A program made the translations under genes and the position numbers. From assembly GCA_964036155.1 (NCBI GenBank), contig OZ038422.1, positions 24,699,201-24,763,200 on the forward strand: DNA of 64,000 bases, in the 5' to 3' direction. Of this stretch, positions 23,599 through 35,234 are shown one piece after another. Source of the stretch: Diploscapter coronatus (Eukaryota; Nematoda; Chromadorea; Rhabditida; Rhabditidae). Under the pieces are notes generated by a model that had not been told where the DNA came from, ran no database searches, and saw only the letters and a list, made by a program, of their open reading frames with translations. Each line of letters starts with the position of its first letter. Position 1 is the first letter of the stretch.

Positions 23599-23990
23599 CA
23601 CAACAACTCCGGCATTAAAACAATTTTTCTTTAAAATTAACATACATTTTATTTGTTGCATTTCTCATTTTCATGCTCATACTCTCTCACACTATCAATA
23701 TTTTTAATTTCATAGCTCTCCCCTTCTGAAAATCCATCAAATCATAAAACTAAAACTATCCAATTAAAAACTTCAATCAACCATTTAAAATAGTTCTTTG
23801 TCATTACTCAGTTATCCCATTGATTGTCATTTTCGAAAATTTTTCAAAGATTTTGCAAGAAATTTCAAGTTCCTTTTCATCCATAAAAATGCAAAAAAGA
23901 ATCGATTCACTAAAGGCGAAATCACTTCTAATAAGGATAATTGTCCAATTATCTGATCAAACCCAAACAAAACCTACATGTTGCACACCG

Positions 23991-24092
23991 CCAGACATTC
24001 CAGATGACCCCATTTTTGCGACATTGATACTCACACTGGTCAATTTTTGAGAGGCGACACTGACACTGACAATGTCAAATTCTGGAATGTCT
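23991..24092. mobile_element. Short fold-back MITE of about 100 bp
   Basis: A perfect 13-bp inverted pair, CAGACATTCCAGA and TCTGGAATGTCTG, bounds it. It lies within an interspersed repeat copy, between TTGCACACCGC and CACACTGCGAGAAAATTG. Confidence 0.65.
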
Positions 24093-24211
24093 GCACACTG
24101 CGAGAAAATTGAGCATCTTTCGGTGCAAACCCCATCTCAATTGGATGATCACATCTCTAGATATAAGCTTGGACAAACAGACAACACACTACAAAAATAC
24201 TGATAGTAGTG

Positions 24212-24735
24212 ATTTGGAATTCCCATTCTCATTGATCTCGTTTCCCGCTATCTGGAGATCACCTTTCAAGGCCAAAATATGTCGGCTAATGGATAACGAC
24301 TACCCATTATTTCATTTTTCATCAGAGAAGAAACTAACGGTGAAGTCAAAAGTTGGCATTTATGTTAGTTACAAAAATCAAATCGCGATAAAAACTATAC
24401 GTTGCACACGGGTCACGATTATCTTTCAAATAATCTGAGGGTTTCCTTGCTCACAATCAGGTATCGAGATCTAAGCTCAGACACTCAGCAATTTTACCAA
24501 AAAGGAAAGATGTCAGATTCGGATGCTCCGTACTTGGTTATCCTACTTTACCATACTTTATCAGCCTTAGTCATTTGACAACCAAATTCTAAGAATAGCA
24601 GGCGTGCTCTGTTCATATGTAAATATCCACAATTGTGTAGCCCAAAAGTGAAGATAAACTCTAGACTCAGATCCCCCTGTGCTTGATGTCCTTTTCCACC
24701 ATCTTCTCATTTATACATCAAAAATAGATTTTATC
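24212..24735 (+). repeat. Dispersed direct repeat, copy 2
   Basis: Second copy of the unit at 17442-17945, same orientation, sharing among others TCAGGTATCGAGATCTAAGC and CGGATGCTCCGTACTTGG. Confidence 0.6.
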
Positions 24736-24939
24736 ATTAAAATTTCCAGTGAATAATTCTTGCAAAAGTAATTCCACGTTACTTTGGGGGTAACAGAACT
24801 CGAACACTACCCACATCACCTTTTACAACTAAACTCTTGCCACTGAGAGCCAGGAATCATATCCACTCTTCCACAGGGACACGCCTCTATTCCTGGTCAA
24901 ATTCAATCACCCACTGGACCTTCTCTCCCTCTTTTCGGA

Positions 24940-25130
24940 CTTTATACAGGGGAAACCACATTTTTGGGTAAAACTACCCATTTTCTGGACCAAAATCAAT
25001 AGGATTTTTACGTTGCACACCACAGGAAAATTTCGCATCTTTTGGTGAAAACCCCATCTCAATTGGATGATCACATTCCCAAATATAAGCATGTACAAAC
25101 AGACAAACTTAACAAAAATACTAGTGGTTT
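24940..25130 (+). repeat. Short interspersed repeat, copy 5
   Basis: Family member with ACAGGGGAAACCACATTTTTG, CATCTCAATTGGATGATCAC and the end ACAAAAATACTAGTGG. Confidence 0.6.
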
Positions 25131-25428
25131 TGAGTTTTGACAAAAAATTGAAGGAAACATTTCAATGACAATCGCGCAATTTAATGCAAAATAACTCCTA
25201 ACAATCAATGAAATCTATCTTACCAATCAATGCAAATCTCATCCATCATATCTCGCATCAATCAATACTGTATCCTCATATTCATACTTCCTGTTCAATT
25301 TTAAAAATTCAATCAACCATTTAAAATATTTCTTTTTCATCATTCAATTATCAATTATCCCATTGATGTCATTTTCTAAAACTCTTCAAAAATTTCAAGC
25401 TCCTTTTCCATCCATAGAAATGCAAAAA

Positions 25429-25504
25429 GGAATCGAACCTCTCGAATCTCACTCGTGTTTGCCATGAAGCCATACGCGCTATCCACTTGGCCATCCAAGT
25501 ATGC
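25429..25504 (-). repeat. tRNA-like SINE head, copy 2
   Basis: The minus strand reads TGGCCAAGTGGATAGCGC (A box) and later GAGAGGTTCGATTCC (a good B-box match). The 76-nt unit matches the one near 22553-22640. Pairing of an acceptor stem is poor. Confidence 0.5.
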
Positions 25505-25767
25505 TCGCGACTCTCTCCTTTCAAAGACATTCGCAATAAAGACCCCATTCTCCCCGCAGAGAAATAGCATGCGGGGATGAGAGAACAAAAATGCTCAAGG
25601 CGAAATCATTCATATAATAAGGCTAATTACCTAATTATCTCATCAAACCCAAACAAAACCTATACCTTGCACACCGCAGAGAAATTCTGCATCCAACCAT
25701 ATATATATCATCATACTTTTTTTACTCCCCTTGAAGTTATAGCCTTGGACACACAGATAAAGTAAGA

Positions 25768-26150
25768 AAAAACAGTTTTCTGGGTAAAAGTCCCCATTTC
25801 TTGGATCAAAATCGATCAGCTTCTTACGTTGCACATCAGGACGAAAAGACCTTTCCAACCATGTATAACACTTGGGTCTACCATGCTTAGTATTCGAGAA
25901 CTACGCTTGGACAAGCTAAGACATGAATTGTATGTGATAACCTCACTACACACTAATTGCATATCTATCCTTTAGATATCTTACCCTGATCTCTATAAAT
26001 ACCCTCAAACTGTCATTAATAAATATTTTCGCGCTCATCAACACTCGTCACTTTCCTTACACACAGCATCAGCTCCTCTACAGCCTTCCGGGGTCAAACA
26101 GAACTCAACTGGACAGACAAATAGACACATTTAACAAAAATACTAAACAA
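25768..26150 (+). repeat. Short interspersed repeat copy split by an LTR-like unit
   Basis: The family copy runs 25768-25912 and resumes at 26112 with GGACAGACAAATAGACACA. The LTR-like unit lies between the halves and GGACA is duplicated at the junctions. Confidence 0.6.
25917..26116 (+). repeat. Solo LTR-like repeat, uninterrupted copy
   Basis: Matches 2110-3207 without the fold-back insert. It contains CTATAAATACCCTC and AATAAATATTTTCGCG. GGACA directly repeated at both edges is a likely 5-bp target duplication. Confidence 0.6.
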
Positions 26151-26284
26151 GGAGAAGGAGATGATAATCCAGTTTGGATAATGAAATTCAGTGCATGCCG
26201 CAAGGTGAGAGGGGAGCGTACTGTTCGCACTGCCCCCTTATGTGAAGGGCACTCGCTACTCCCAGCTTCGTTACAGCAGACAAT

Positions 26285-27424
26285 ACCAGAGGGAATGATA
26301 CAATTTTACCTTGTGAACATTTAAAGAATTTTTCGAGCCTCAGAAACCCATGGAATCGAGGCCGACCTTGGAATGAAAGTTGATCGGTATGATATTCTCT
26401 AATCGATAAGAGCAAAAAAATCTTTTTATGAAAAATAGATAAAACATAAAATACAAGCATTTGGCTTATCTACTCACATAGATTAGTTGATTAGAAAAAG
26501 GTTTTAAAAAATGCTCGTATATAAAGCGTGTAGAAATCTTAGCAATTAGTTCCTATAAAGGCAAAATTTAAAATGATGACAATAATTTAGGATGGAGAAA
26601 GAAACTCCTAAATGCATGACTATTGCCAAATAATGGAATCTCTTTATAAATCGTTTGGCATTTGAGCATATTATCGAGAGAAAGAAGCCTGGGCAAAATT
26701 CGAAAATTGCCAGATAGTCAGCAAAAATTGAAATTGTTGATAACGGAAGGGGGTTATCGTTCTTAGAATTTCCTCAGCTAGAGAATTTTCGATGGTAATT
26801 TGAGAATAACAGTATGGTGATATGACGGTACCTCTAATTAATGATAGACAAGGTAGCTAGGTAAGGGAGGAATAGCATAGAAAAAGAAGCGTACCATCAT
26901 ATCATTTTTCCAAATTGCCATCGAAAATTCTCTAGCTGAGGAAATTCTAAGAACGATAACCCCCTTCCGTTATCAACAATTTCAATTTTTGCTGACTATC
27001 TGGCAATTTTCGAATTTTGCCCAGGCTTCTTTCTCTCGATAATATGCTCAAATGCCAAACGATTTATAAAGAGATTCCATTATTTGGCAATAGTCATGCA
27101 TTTAGGAGTTTCTTTCTCCATCCTAAATTATTGTCATCATTTTAAATTTTGCCTTTATAGGAACTAATTGCTAAGATTTCTACACGCTTTATATACGAGC
27201 ATTTTTTAAAACCTTTTTCTAATCAACTAATCTATGTGAGTAGATAAGCCAAATGCTTGTATTTTATGTTTTATCTATTTTTCATAAAAAGATTTTTTTG
27301 CTCTTATCGATTAGAGAATATCATACCGATCAACTTTCATTCCAAGGTCGGCCTCGATTCCATGGGTTTCTGAGGCTCGAAAAATTCTTTAAATGTTCAC
27401 AAGGTAAAATTGTATCATTCCCTC
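26285..27424. repeat. Near-perfect palindrome, about 510-bp arms
   Basis: The left arm (about 26285-26800) is repeated inverted at about 26915-27424 with essentially no differences that I could see over most of its length. For example, the inner CTCAGCTAGAGAATTTTCG block and the outer ACCAGAGGGAATGATAC block are exact. The spacer is about 110 bp. Identical short frames in both arms are a consequence of the palindrome, not genes. Confidence 0.85.
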
Positions 27425-27970
27425 TGGTACCCTAACTTGAAAAAATCAGCCCGATTTGTGACTCCCTGTTTATACCGACTTTGGTTTTTACTGACATTCA
27501 TTCTTAATTATTAAAGCTTCTTACTCTCTCTTCCTCCTGAACATGTTTCATTTGAATGCGAGACGGCATTTTGAGTGGCATTCGAAATTGAGTAGGTTAT
27601 TTTTCAGCCAATTAAAATATTTTCATTGTTTATTTTTAATTCCTAATCGTTTATAAAAATTATTAACTTTATGATAAGATTTTTTCTCACAAATATTCGA
27701 TATCACTATTTTCTATCAACCCTCATTCAATGTAAAAGTTTGCTTTATTGCTTTTTAATGATTATTGACTATTAATTTACGCATGAATTAGGATTTATTT
27801 CCTAAATTAGTACAAATTTTTAATTTAAAAAATTAGTTGAACATGTAGACTAACTCCCAGCTAGGCAATAGTGCTCACATGGCTCCTAGAAAAAGACACC
27901 GGCTTTTTTTTCTTTTCCTATCTTGCCTCCCCATACTATTTCTTAGAAAATCCGGTGTCTTTTTCTATTA
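27425..27970. other. Unassigned, with a fold-back end fragment
   Basis: ACTTTGGTTTTTACTGACATT at about 27479-27509, ending TTAA, matches the right end of the fold-back at 41436-43100. The rest is AT-rich with no gene. AAAGACACCGG near 27893 and CCGGTGTCTTTTT near 27952 form a further small inverted pair. Confidence 0.45.
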
Positions 27971-27973
27971 GCC

Positions 27974-28046
27974 GCTCACATAGTGTAGCGATAGAGCAGC
28001 GCATCCCGGAGAGGTGAAGGGTCAGGTTCGAATCCTGACTGTGAGA
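27974..28046 (+). tRNA. tRNA-like sequence, probably a pseudo-tRNA or SINE head
   Basis: A 73-nt stretch has a possible acceptor stem (CTCACA with TGTGAG), an A-box-like TAGTGTAGCGATAGAGC and an excellent T arm (TCAGGTTCGAATCCTGA). The D stem does not pair and the anticodon arm is imperfect, lacking the usual T before the anticodon. I cannot assign an amino acid, so I treat it as tRNA-derived rather than functional. Confidence 0.4.
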
Positions 28047-28379
28047 GGCATGAGTTTGCATAAAATAACCACTCGCAGCGAACCCAATCGACGTACCACT
28101 AGACCACCGTTCTACATTTGTATAATCTTGCCAAGATTTGTTTAAATGATTAGTATTAGCTTGCTTTATAACACACGAAGAAACCGTTGATAAGCATTGA
28201 TTAAATTCGAAGTCAACCAAATTTAGTCGAAATGAGTGATAGGTTTATACCAACTTCTACAAATTCTCTTTCCAAAACCGTAAGTTAAAATTCAAATTAA
28301 ATTTCCTGTAATAAATTACTTTTTTTCAAAATGATGCCATTTTATTAGAAATTTGTAGCAGCTACCATCATTTGTTGAA
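28047..28379. other. 5' flank of GTPase copy 3
   Basis: A second weak tRNA-like A box (TGGTCTAGTGGTA, minus strand, near 28100) is present. From about 28300 the sequence is homologous to the start of the window, upstream of copy 1. Confidence 0.4.
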
Positions 28380-30189
28380 ATGTTGGATGTTTCACAGAAG
28401 GATTTCATCAAACGCTTTTGGGATGTGAACGAGATATCTATTTTCGCCAAAATCGATAACATCGATTTGATTTTGAAAGACATGCCTAAGAAAGCACGAG
28501 TGGAATATAGAAAATGGCGTTTTCTAATGGACCGATCAAAGGTAAACCAAGAAGCATTTTTATCGATAAGAAATTCCAACGAAATTTTAGATGCCAGATT
28601 TCTACGATTCCCAAAATGAGGAGATCAAGATGATAATTGCCGGAATATTCGAGAACTCTACCGGTTTAGGTAATGCAAATATAAATACACCTGAAACAAC
28701 GCTATTTCATGAGTTTAGAAGAATTTGCTGGAACCATAATGAGTATAAAGCCAATGCTGAATAACCCAGATGCTTTCGACAAATGGATGAAGAATGAAGA
28801 AATCGAATTTAAGGAACCTCCAATTCAAGAGGATATGAAAAGGTATGAACCTCTTAATCCTCAAGTTACTATGTAAGATTGATTGCGTTTTACCCAATAA
28901 AGCACACCCTCGATTTTCTCATAAAACACTATGCATATTGAAATATAATTCTCATTTATAGCCAGTCTTTAATTTCCTTCACTATGTACGAGTAAAATAT
29001 TTAAATCACGTCTTCATTTTATTTTAGTCCTTTGCTAACTTTTCCCTCCTGTAATTTATCATTTTAGAGCGCGCGTATTTTTTTTTCGAAAAAAAAACTC
29101 TTTACGTGATATTTTTAGGCAAAAAATATTTACATTACAGTAAATAGTTTCACTTTTAGTCAAGCATTTATCTTTTTATTTTAATATAAGCACTCAATCA
29201 GAAGTCTCCACCCAGAGACCAAAAGACAGTTCTCGTTTTTGTATAATTGTTGTGAACAAATCATGTAGATTGAACTAAAAAAATAAACTCTTAACTAAAC
29301 TTTTTTTATAAAGATACTATTTTTATCAATTAGAAGTCACATTGACTAAAAGTGAAACTATTTACTGTAGTGTAAATGTTCTAACGATATATACTGATTC
29401 GTTTTGATTTTCAGCATTGAATCAACAAAAAAACGTATTCTCGTCTTTGGATGCTCAAAAGCTGGCAAGACCTCTATGTTGAATACAATTACTGGTCAAA
29501 AATTCAAAGTTAGCGATGCCGCAGTTGGTACCACTTTTGGAACGATGATTTTGGAACACTTTGAATATAATGGGCAAATATATCAATTTATCGATACAGT
29601 TGGTTTGGATGAAGGCGATAAAGGAACTGTATCGAGTAGGACCGCTATAAGGAATTTAATTGAATTCATCAAAAATGAAGGCAAAAAAGGTTTCAATCTT
29701 TTTATCATGGTGATGGCGAAAGGCGTTATTTCTCAATCGATTGAGAAAAATTATGAACTTTTTATCAATTGTATTAAAACAAAAGAAATTCCTACCCTCT
29801 GCGTTGTGACAAGATGCGAAGATGATGATCCGCTTAACAAATGGGTCGACGAGAATAAAATGAATTTTGAAGAAAAATACAAAATGAAATTCAACGCCAT
29901 GATTAGTTCCTGCTTTGCACAAGAACGAAATGGGCGATTTGCGAATATATACGAGGAATTATGTAATGAATCGAAGAGGGATGTTATGAAAATGATCGAG
30001 AATACATGCTCGGAGAAACCGTATAGTATTATGAAAGGAGGATTTCTCTATGCAATCAAACAAATTTGGAATGCTTTCGCCTTGGCTACGAAGCTTCCTA
30101 GATGGCTTAATGGTCGCCTGTACGACTTTTTAAAGGGTATAGGTATGAGTGATAGAGAAGCAACAGAACTCGCAACAAGAATAGGTTAA
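28380..30189 (+). CDS. AIG1/GIMAP-type GTPase, copy 3
   Basis: Exons 28380-28541, 28591-28669, 28719-28842 and 29415-30189 use the same splice sites as copy 1 and stay in frame, for about 379 residues. The N-terminal helical region is followed by the G domain with P-loop GCSKAGKTS, DTVG (copy 1 has DTAG) and TRCE. The protein ends in TELATRIG, earlier than copy 1, because a TAA precedes the K/Q-rich tail. Exon 3 and intron 3 look identical to copy 1, while exons 1, 2 and 4 differ at many positions and exon 4 is partly closer to copy 2. All expected motifs are present, so this copy is likely functional. Confidence 0.8.
29128..29376. mobile_element. Intronic inverted-repeat MITE (GTPase copy 3)
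   Basis: Same element and same position as at 825-1073. Confidence 0.65.
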
Positions 30190-30732
30190 ACATCAAATGA
30201 ACCTCAAAATCCAAGACATGCCCAATAAAAGTAAATGCTTTTGTTCTTCGATCATTTAACTCAGATATTTTACATTTATATCGTGATTGTCCTCTCATTT
30301 AAATATTTTATAATAACAGCTTTAACGTTTTAATAAAAATTTCTCCCAATTCTGTTACTTTGCACTTCAAGAAGATATAATGCAATGGGTTGTGGCGATA
30401 TATGGAAAAGAAAAGGTGAGAATAGTTAAATTTGGCGTATCTTGAAAAGCAAAAAGTGAACTAGAATAGAGTGATTTTGAATAAAAAATTCTAACTTATT
30501 TGTGATGTCGCTACCTTCAAATTTACTAAATTTCTAAACTTTACAATTTTAGTATGTCTGGTGAATAAAAATTCACATTTTATGACTTCTCACTTTGAGA
30601 GGTGTTCCAAAATTCCATTGCGACCAGAACAGGATCGACACGAGGTATTACCCTGCTCAAAAAACTTTTGAGAACGATACAGTCTCAAATTCGGTATATT
30701 TTACACCTCTCCGCTAATTCTAGCCTACAATA
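30190..30732. other. 3' flank of GTPase copy 3
   Basis: The first 150 bp are shared with the flank of copy 1. The rest is unassigned AT-rich DNA. Confidence 0.35.
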
Positions 30733-31017
30733 ATTTTAGGCGAAGTTGGAAAGTGACTTTCTAACTGGCCGAATGAAAGTGGGAGCACAAGGAAATAGAG
30801 GGAGAGAAAGATGCCTCGCCTACTGAGATTTAGCACAGAAAGGGAAAGTATATTGGGGATGAGCCCGAGAAACTATCTCAATACGAGATCTTAGAGGTAA
30901 AACTCAGAACGACTTTCACGGTTGTTAAAGAAATTTTGGAACGCTTTCCAATGGAGAGCCATAAAAGTCGAATATAAAATCAATATAGCATCATCGATAA
31001 AAAATAAATAAACTTAG
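30733..31017 (+). repeat. Dispersed repeat of about 290 bp, copy 1
   Basis: Contains TCTAACTGGCCGAATGAAAG and TTGGGGATGAGCCCGAGAAAC, closely matching 35235-35531 in the same orientation. Possibly a non-autonomous element; the boundaries are not clear. Confidence 0.6.
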
Positions 31018-32057
31018 GGTCCGTAGCGTTATCCACCAAAGTATAGCAAGTCATCAAAAATCACATTTTTTACCAAAAAGCGGGGTACCATTTTATTTTT
31101 TACCATAATTGGCAAAAAATTGCATTTTTGCTTGTCAGTATCATGACGTGATTTATCATTACGACCTATTTTCATTAATTTTTAACTTTTAGTTTGTGAA
31201 GCACTAGATTTTATAAAATTATTCAAGCAGAAAAATATCTTAACCGGTTATATTCTCTATCTATCCTACCCTATCTCTCTAGCTTACCTATTCTACCTTT
31301 ACCTAGATCTTGAATTTACAACTTCACTGCCTCATAATCTCATAATTTACATGCCCTGCTTTTGCCTAATCATAGATCACACTACTTTACTCATAAAAAT
31401 GTGTAAAGCATAAAATGGGAAATTCTAGACCTTTGCTTTAAGTTTGTGAGTTTTTTTTTTTTAATTTCAATAAGATGATGTGATAAATATTATTGACTAA
31501 TATTATGACCAGCTTGATCACATTTGATCACTTATTTGGCTATAAAATTACCAAATTTTCACGAATTTTTGACAAATGCCAAGTTAGCATGAAATTTCTG
31601 ATTATGCGAATAGAAGAAAATGAGATGTAAAAAATCGTCATTTATGTTCGAATTTTGCATGCGTGCGGTTCTCGAAATTTCTATTACGTTTGAAAAAGTG
31701 AGATTTCAAACATCTGAATCGACTTTGAAATCTGAATTCAGTCTTGCTCTTTTCTAAAAAAAAACATCTGTTAGCATTATTGTCTGAAAAATTTAATGGA
31801 ACACCGAAAAGTGCAGACTTTATCTAAAGCTATTATCTTAAATTTTTCTTCTCATGATTAGTTATTCACGACTTTCGAAAAAATATTTGAAATGTTAACG
31901 CAAAGGATAGAGCTTAGGCGGAGCACATTCTCGAGTATGATATTCATTTTCTGAATGATAATTTTATCGATACGTGTTTAATTCGTCGAAATTCATCATA
32001 ATTTTAAGTTTAAATATCTATTATGCGTATTTTAGATTGTTTCTAAAGTAGCTTGAT
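31018..32057. other. Unassigned region
   Basis: AT-rich intergenic DNA upstream of the chemoreceptor gene. No convincing coding, RNA or repeat feature is seen. Confidence 0.3.
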
Positions 32058-34710
32058 ATGTGCGACAATTCAAAATTCCCAATCGAAACATGGCCTTGGT
32101 TAGTTCCGATACAAAGGACATGTGGATTCACATCATTGATTCTATCTGCAATATCTATCACATTGATTTTGACGAAATCACCAAATACTATGAAGGGCTA
32201 TAAATATTTTATTTTGGCAGTACAAATATCCACAACAGTCGCCGATATATCGATAAATCTATTGGGAAATTTCGTCTTTTTATTTCCAAGTAATCAATTT
32301 TGTCAAAGAATGACCAAAATGAGATTTAAGAACAAAATCTGAACGGGCCCTTAATATATGAACTAATTTAATTAAGGATTAAAATTCAATTTTAGTGCTC
32401 GGAATTCAAATTAATGGCTTGCAAGAATCATTAATACCAGCGAATTTTATCGGGGTAAGTGCACAAAAATCGTATCCCTCTTTTCTAGCTATTTTCGAAG
32501 AATTCGAATGTATTTTTATCGTATTACCCCGTGAAGCCTCTAATTAAAACTTCATCTTTTTTGAAGCATCCTCCTCTATTCCATATTCAGAGAAACGGGA
32601 GGAAGGTTTCCCCCAACTTCCCTCAAGTTTCTTGGTGGAAAAACTGAGCAAAAATCGGAGGAACCATAGTTTCCGCGTATTTCTCACAGTTCCTCTGGGG
32701 AAACTTCGGAGGAAACCTTCCCCCTGAAAATGTCTGACAGATAGATTGTGTGTATGGTAAACCAAGTGTGGCGGAAATCAGATCGTTGAAGAGCAGTGGA
32801 ATGCAAATTTATTTATCTCAAATTTGGCTAATTAAACCTTTTGTTACGCTCTGCGTCTCTGCCTCTATTGCCTTTTCCTTTACCCTTTGCGGATACGCGC
32901 TGCACTGTCCTCTGCAATCTATCATTTTGGTGACAATGAAAAGTATTAGGGGTGTGCGGAATTCCGAGTACGAATTCTGCATACTCCTGAAAAGTATTTC
33001 AGGGACCACTAGTCGGATTACATATCTGGAATTTGGTGACAATTACCCTCACATTTTATTATCGGCATAAAAAGCTATGCAGATCGGATTGTGTAGTTTA
33101 AACTGTCCTTCTTTTCTAATTATGAAATCTTAAAATTACAGATATTTGTATTCCCCGAAGCTTTTATAAAGCTATGTTTAATATGCCTGGTATGCGTACT
33201 TATAGGATGTTTCATAGTATATCCATGTTTCTTCAATTTAACTGGAAACGATCTCATCATGTATCTAAATCAGGCAAGTATTTATAAAATATTGATTTCA
33301 CGTCATAATATGAATATTGAAAACATTTTGCATATCTCCTCTCCCAGACTCAACCCTCGGGAAATAGTATGCAACATTATTGTTATCACTTAAAAACGAT
33401 AAGAAATTGTTAAACAGCATGACTCAAATCTTCACACAATTTTGCATACGATATACGGCGCTCTCTCATCTTTCTTTTTTCCCACGAGGATCTGCAAACT
33501 TTCCAAGCTATTTCTCTCGCTTCTCTGCTTAACACATTCAGATGCCCGACACCATTGTGTGTGAAATTTTATCCCTGTTCAACAGTGACAATAAGACAGT
33601 AATTTCAGTATTATCCGGATGCAATTTGTTTAGTCAATGTTCCAAACGTCGCAATATACAATTTTGAAGCGATAGTAAGTTATATCACACAACTTTATTC
33701 TATATGCATTAATAATTAAATTCAACACTCAGCATTTCTAAATAAATTTCAAAATACGAGTCCAATGATAATTTATATCTGATAAATATTAAAAAAGCAC
33801 CTAAATCTTTGAAATTTAGCCACATTTCAAATTAGTGATATTAATTTGTAACCTAGCTCTTTGTGCAGGATTTATATTATGCAGTATTGGGATTATTCAC
33901 ACTTGTATGATTATAACACCAAATTCGAAAAATTCTATCCATCTCTCACAGAAAACCATCTACGCTCAGCGAAATGCAATTTTGTCGATGTTTGTTCAGG
34001 TTAGAAATAAAAAAGATCATCTTTAAAATTAGCTACCAATAGAACTCTCGATTACGTATAAGATGAACCGTGCCTAGCAAGAAATGCAGAAACACTGACT
34101 GATGCGAACCACGAGTGAAAATAGTGTGCAAATGAGAGAGGATGATAGTGGAAAAGAACGAAAGAGTCAACAGAAAGAATTCGCAACGCGCATTTTTCCG
34201 CTAGACACAGACAAGGGTCATCTCAAGAATAATGGAGAATATCTACTTTGAGCGAAATAGTATTTGGAAGAGATGTGTTTATCAACGCTAATTTGTCAAA
34301 AGTAGTTTTTTTTTTTTATAAATTGCCATAAAAATCAACGAAAGCATTCTATTATTAAAATTACTTTCAGTTTCTTACGGTGGCATTCACGTATACCACG
34401 TCATTTGTCCTTTTTATCACACTATTTACTTTCTCAGAACATTTTGCCAGAGGAACGATTCTTTGTAACACGAAATTTTTCAATTTTGCACAATTTTATG
34501 CAAAATTAAGATATTACCTCTATATCTGAATTAATGACTTCATTTCACTCAATAGTTGCAACTTCATTATTGATTATTCTTACTCGGCCATATCGAAAGG
34601 CCTTGATTCAAATATTTATCAAGCCCGGTCCAACTATTTCGAATGAGGATTCAACAAAGAGAAATGTAATCACGATCAGAAGAAATCTCACCTCCGTTGT
34701 GCCTATATAA
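32058..34710 (+). CDS. Nematode serpentine chemoreceptor-like GPCR
   Basis: In-frame exons fit at 32058-32289, 32396-32454, 33142-33273, 33609-33674, 33820-33999, 34371-34464 and 34556-34710, about 306 residues. The N-terminal exon gives two hydrophobic segments separated by KSPNTMKGYKYF, the pattern of nematode srh/sri-type chemoreceptors. Later exons give YYPDAICLVNVPN, a helix followed by a loop and QKTIYAQRNAILSMFVQ, then a sixth and seventh segment ending LTRPYRKAL. The expected remainder of transmembrane segment 3 and the following loop are missing between 32455 and 33141, so the gene may be damaged or may use an exon I did not recognise. The intron after 33273 has a GC donor. Such receptors act in the cilia of sensory neurons; the ligand is unknown. 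Confidence 0.6.
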
Positions 34711-35124
34711 ATAGCATTTCTAAGGTTGGGCAATTTCTTTAAATATAGTTTGAATTAGTTTATAAATAAATATTTTAATTCCCATTTGTGTGGTGCTGAG
34801 AATAGTTTTCAAGAGATCTTCTTCATGTTGCATGATCACAAAATTCTAATAAATATTTATTAATAATTAGTTAGCTACGTAAAATTTATGAATGAATTCT
34901 CATTCTATTCGTTTTAGTGTGAATTATTGAGATATAGCGTTGTTTGAGTAGAAGGAAAGGGGAGATGCTCTTTGTGCTCCATTTGAACAACGCCATTTCT
35001 CTATCGTGCTAGAACGATCAATGTCTGAAAACTCAATTGAGCAATTTCACAGACTATAGAGTCTCCATGCTCCGCTCCCTTACCAAAATGTGGTTTTGGT
35101 AGAAACGTGATAGTTTTAAATAGG
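34711..35124. other. Unassigned region
   Basis: Downstream flank of the receptor gene. No feature is supported. Confidence 0.3.
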
Positions 35125-35190
35125 AAACTAGTCTTCGGTCGGCCTCCCTCGTCTAGAACTTTTGTTCCGAAAAAGTGCAAAACGAGGACG
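35125..35190. repeat. GC-rich hairpin repeat, copy 3 (degraded)
   Basis: CTTCGGTCGGCCTCCCTCGTC then TCTAGAACTTTTGTTCCG; the order matches 23357-23436 with part of the hairpin deleted. Confidence 0.55.
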
Positions 35191-35234
35191 TTTGCGGTGC
35201 GGTACTCCATTTTCTGCGTCACCGACATCTCTGG

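Noticed and set aside
26188..27435. Identical 60-residue frames in opposite orientation
   Set aside because: They arise from the two arms of the palindrome; no gene signals.
32750..33070. Frame with a hydrophobic stretch between receptor exons
   Set aside because: Considered as the missing transmembrane segment 3, but it does not join in frame with good splice sites and lacks the expected pattern.
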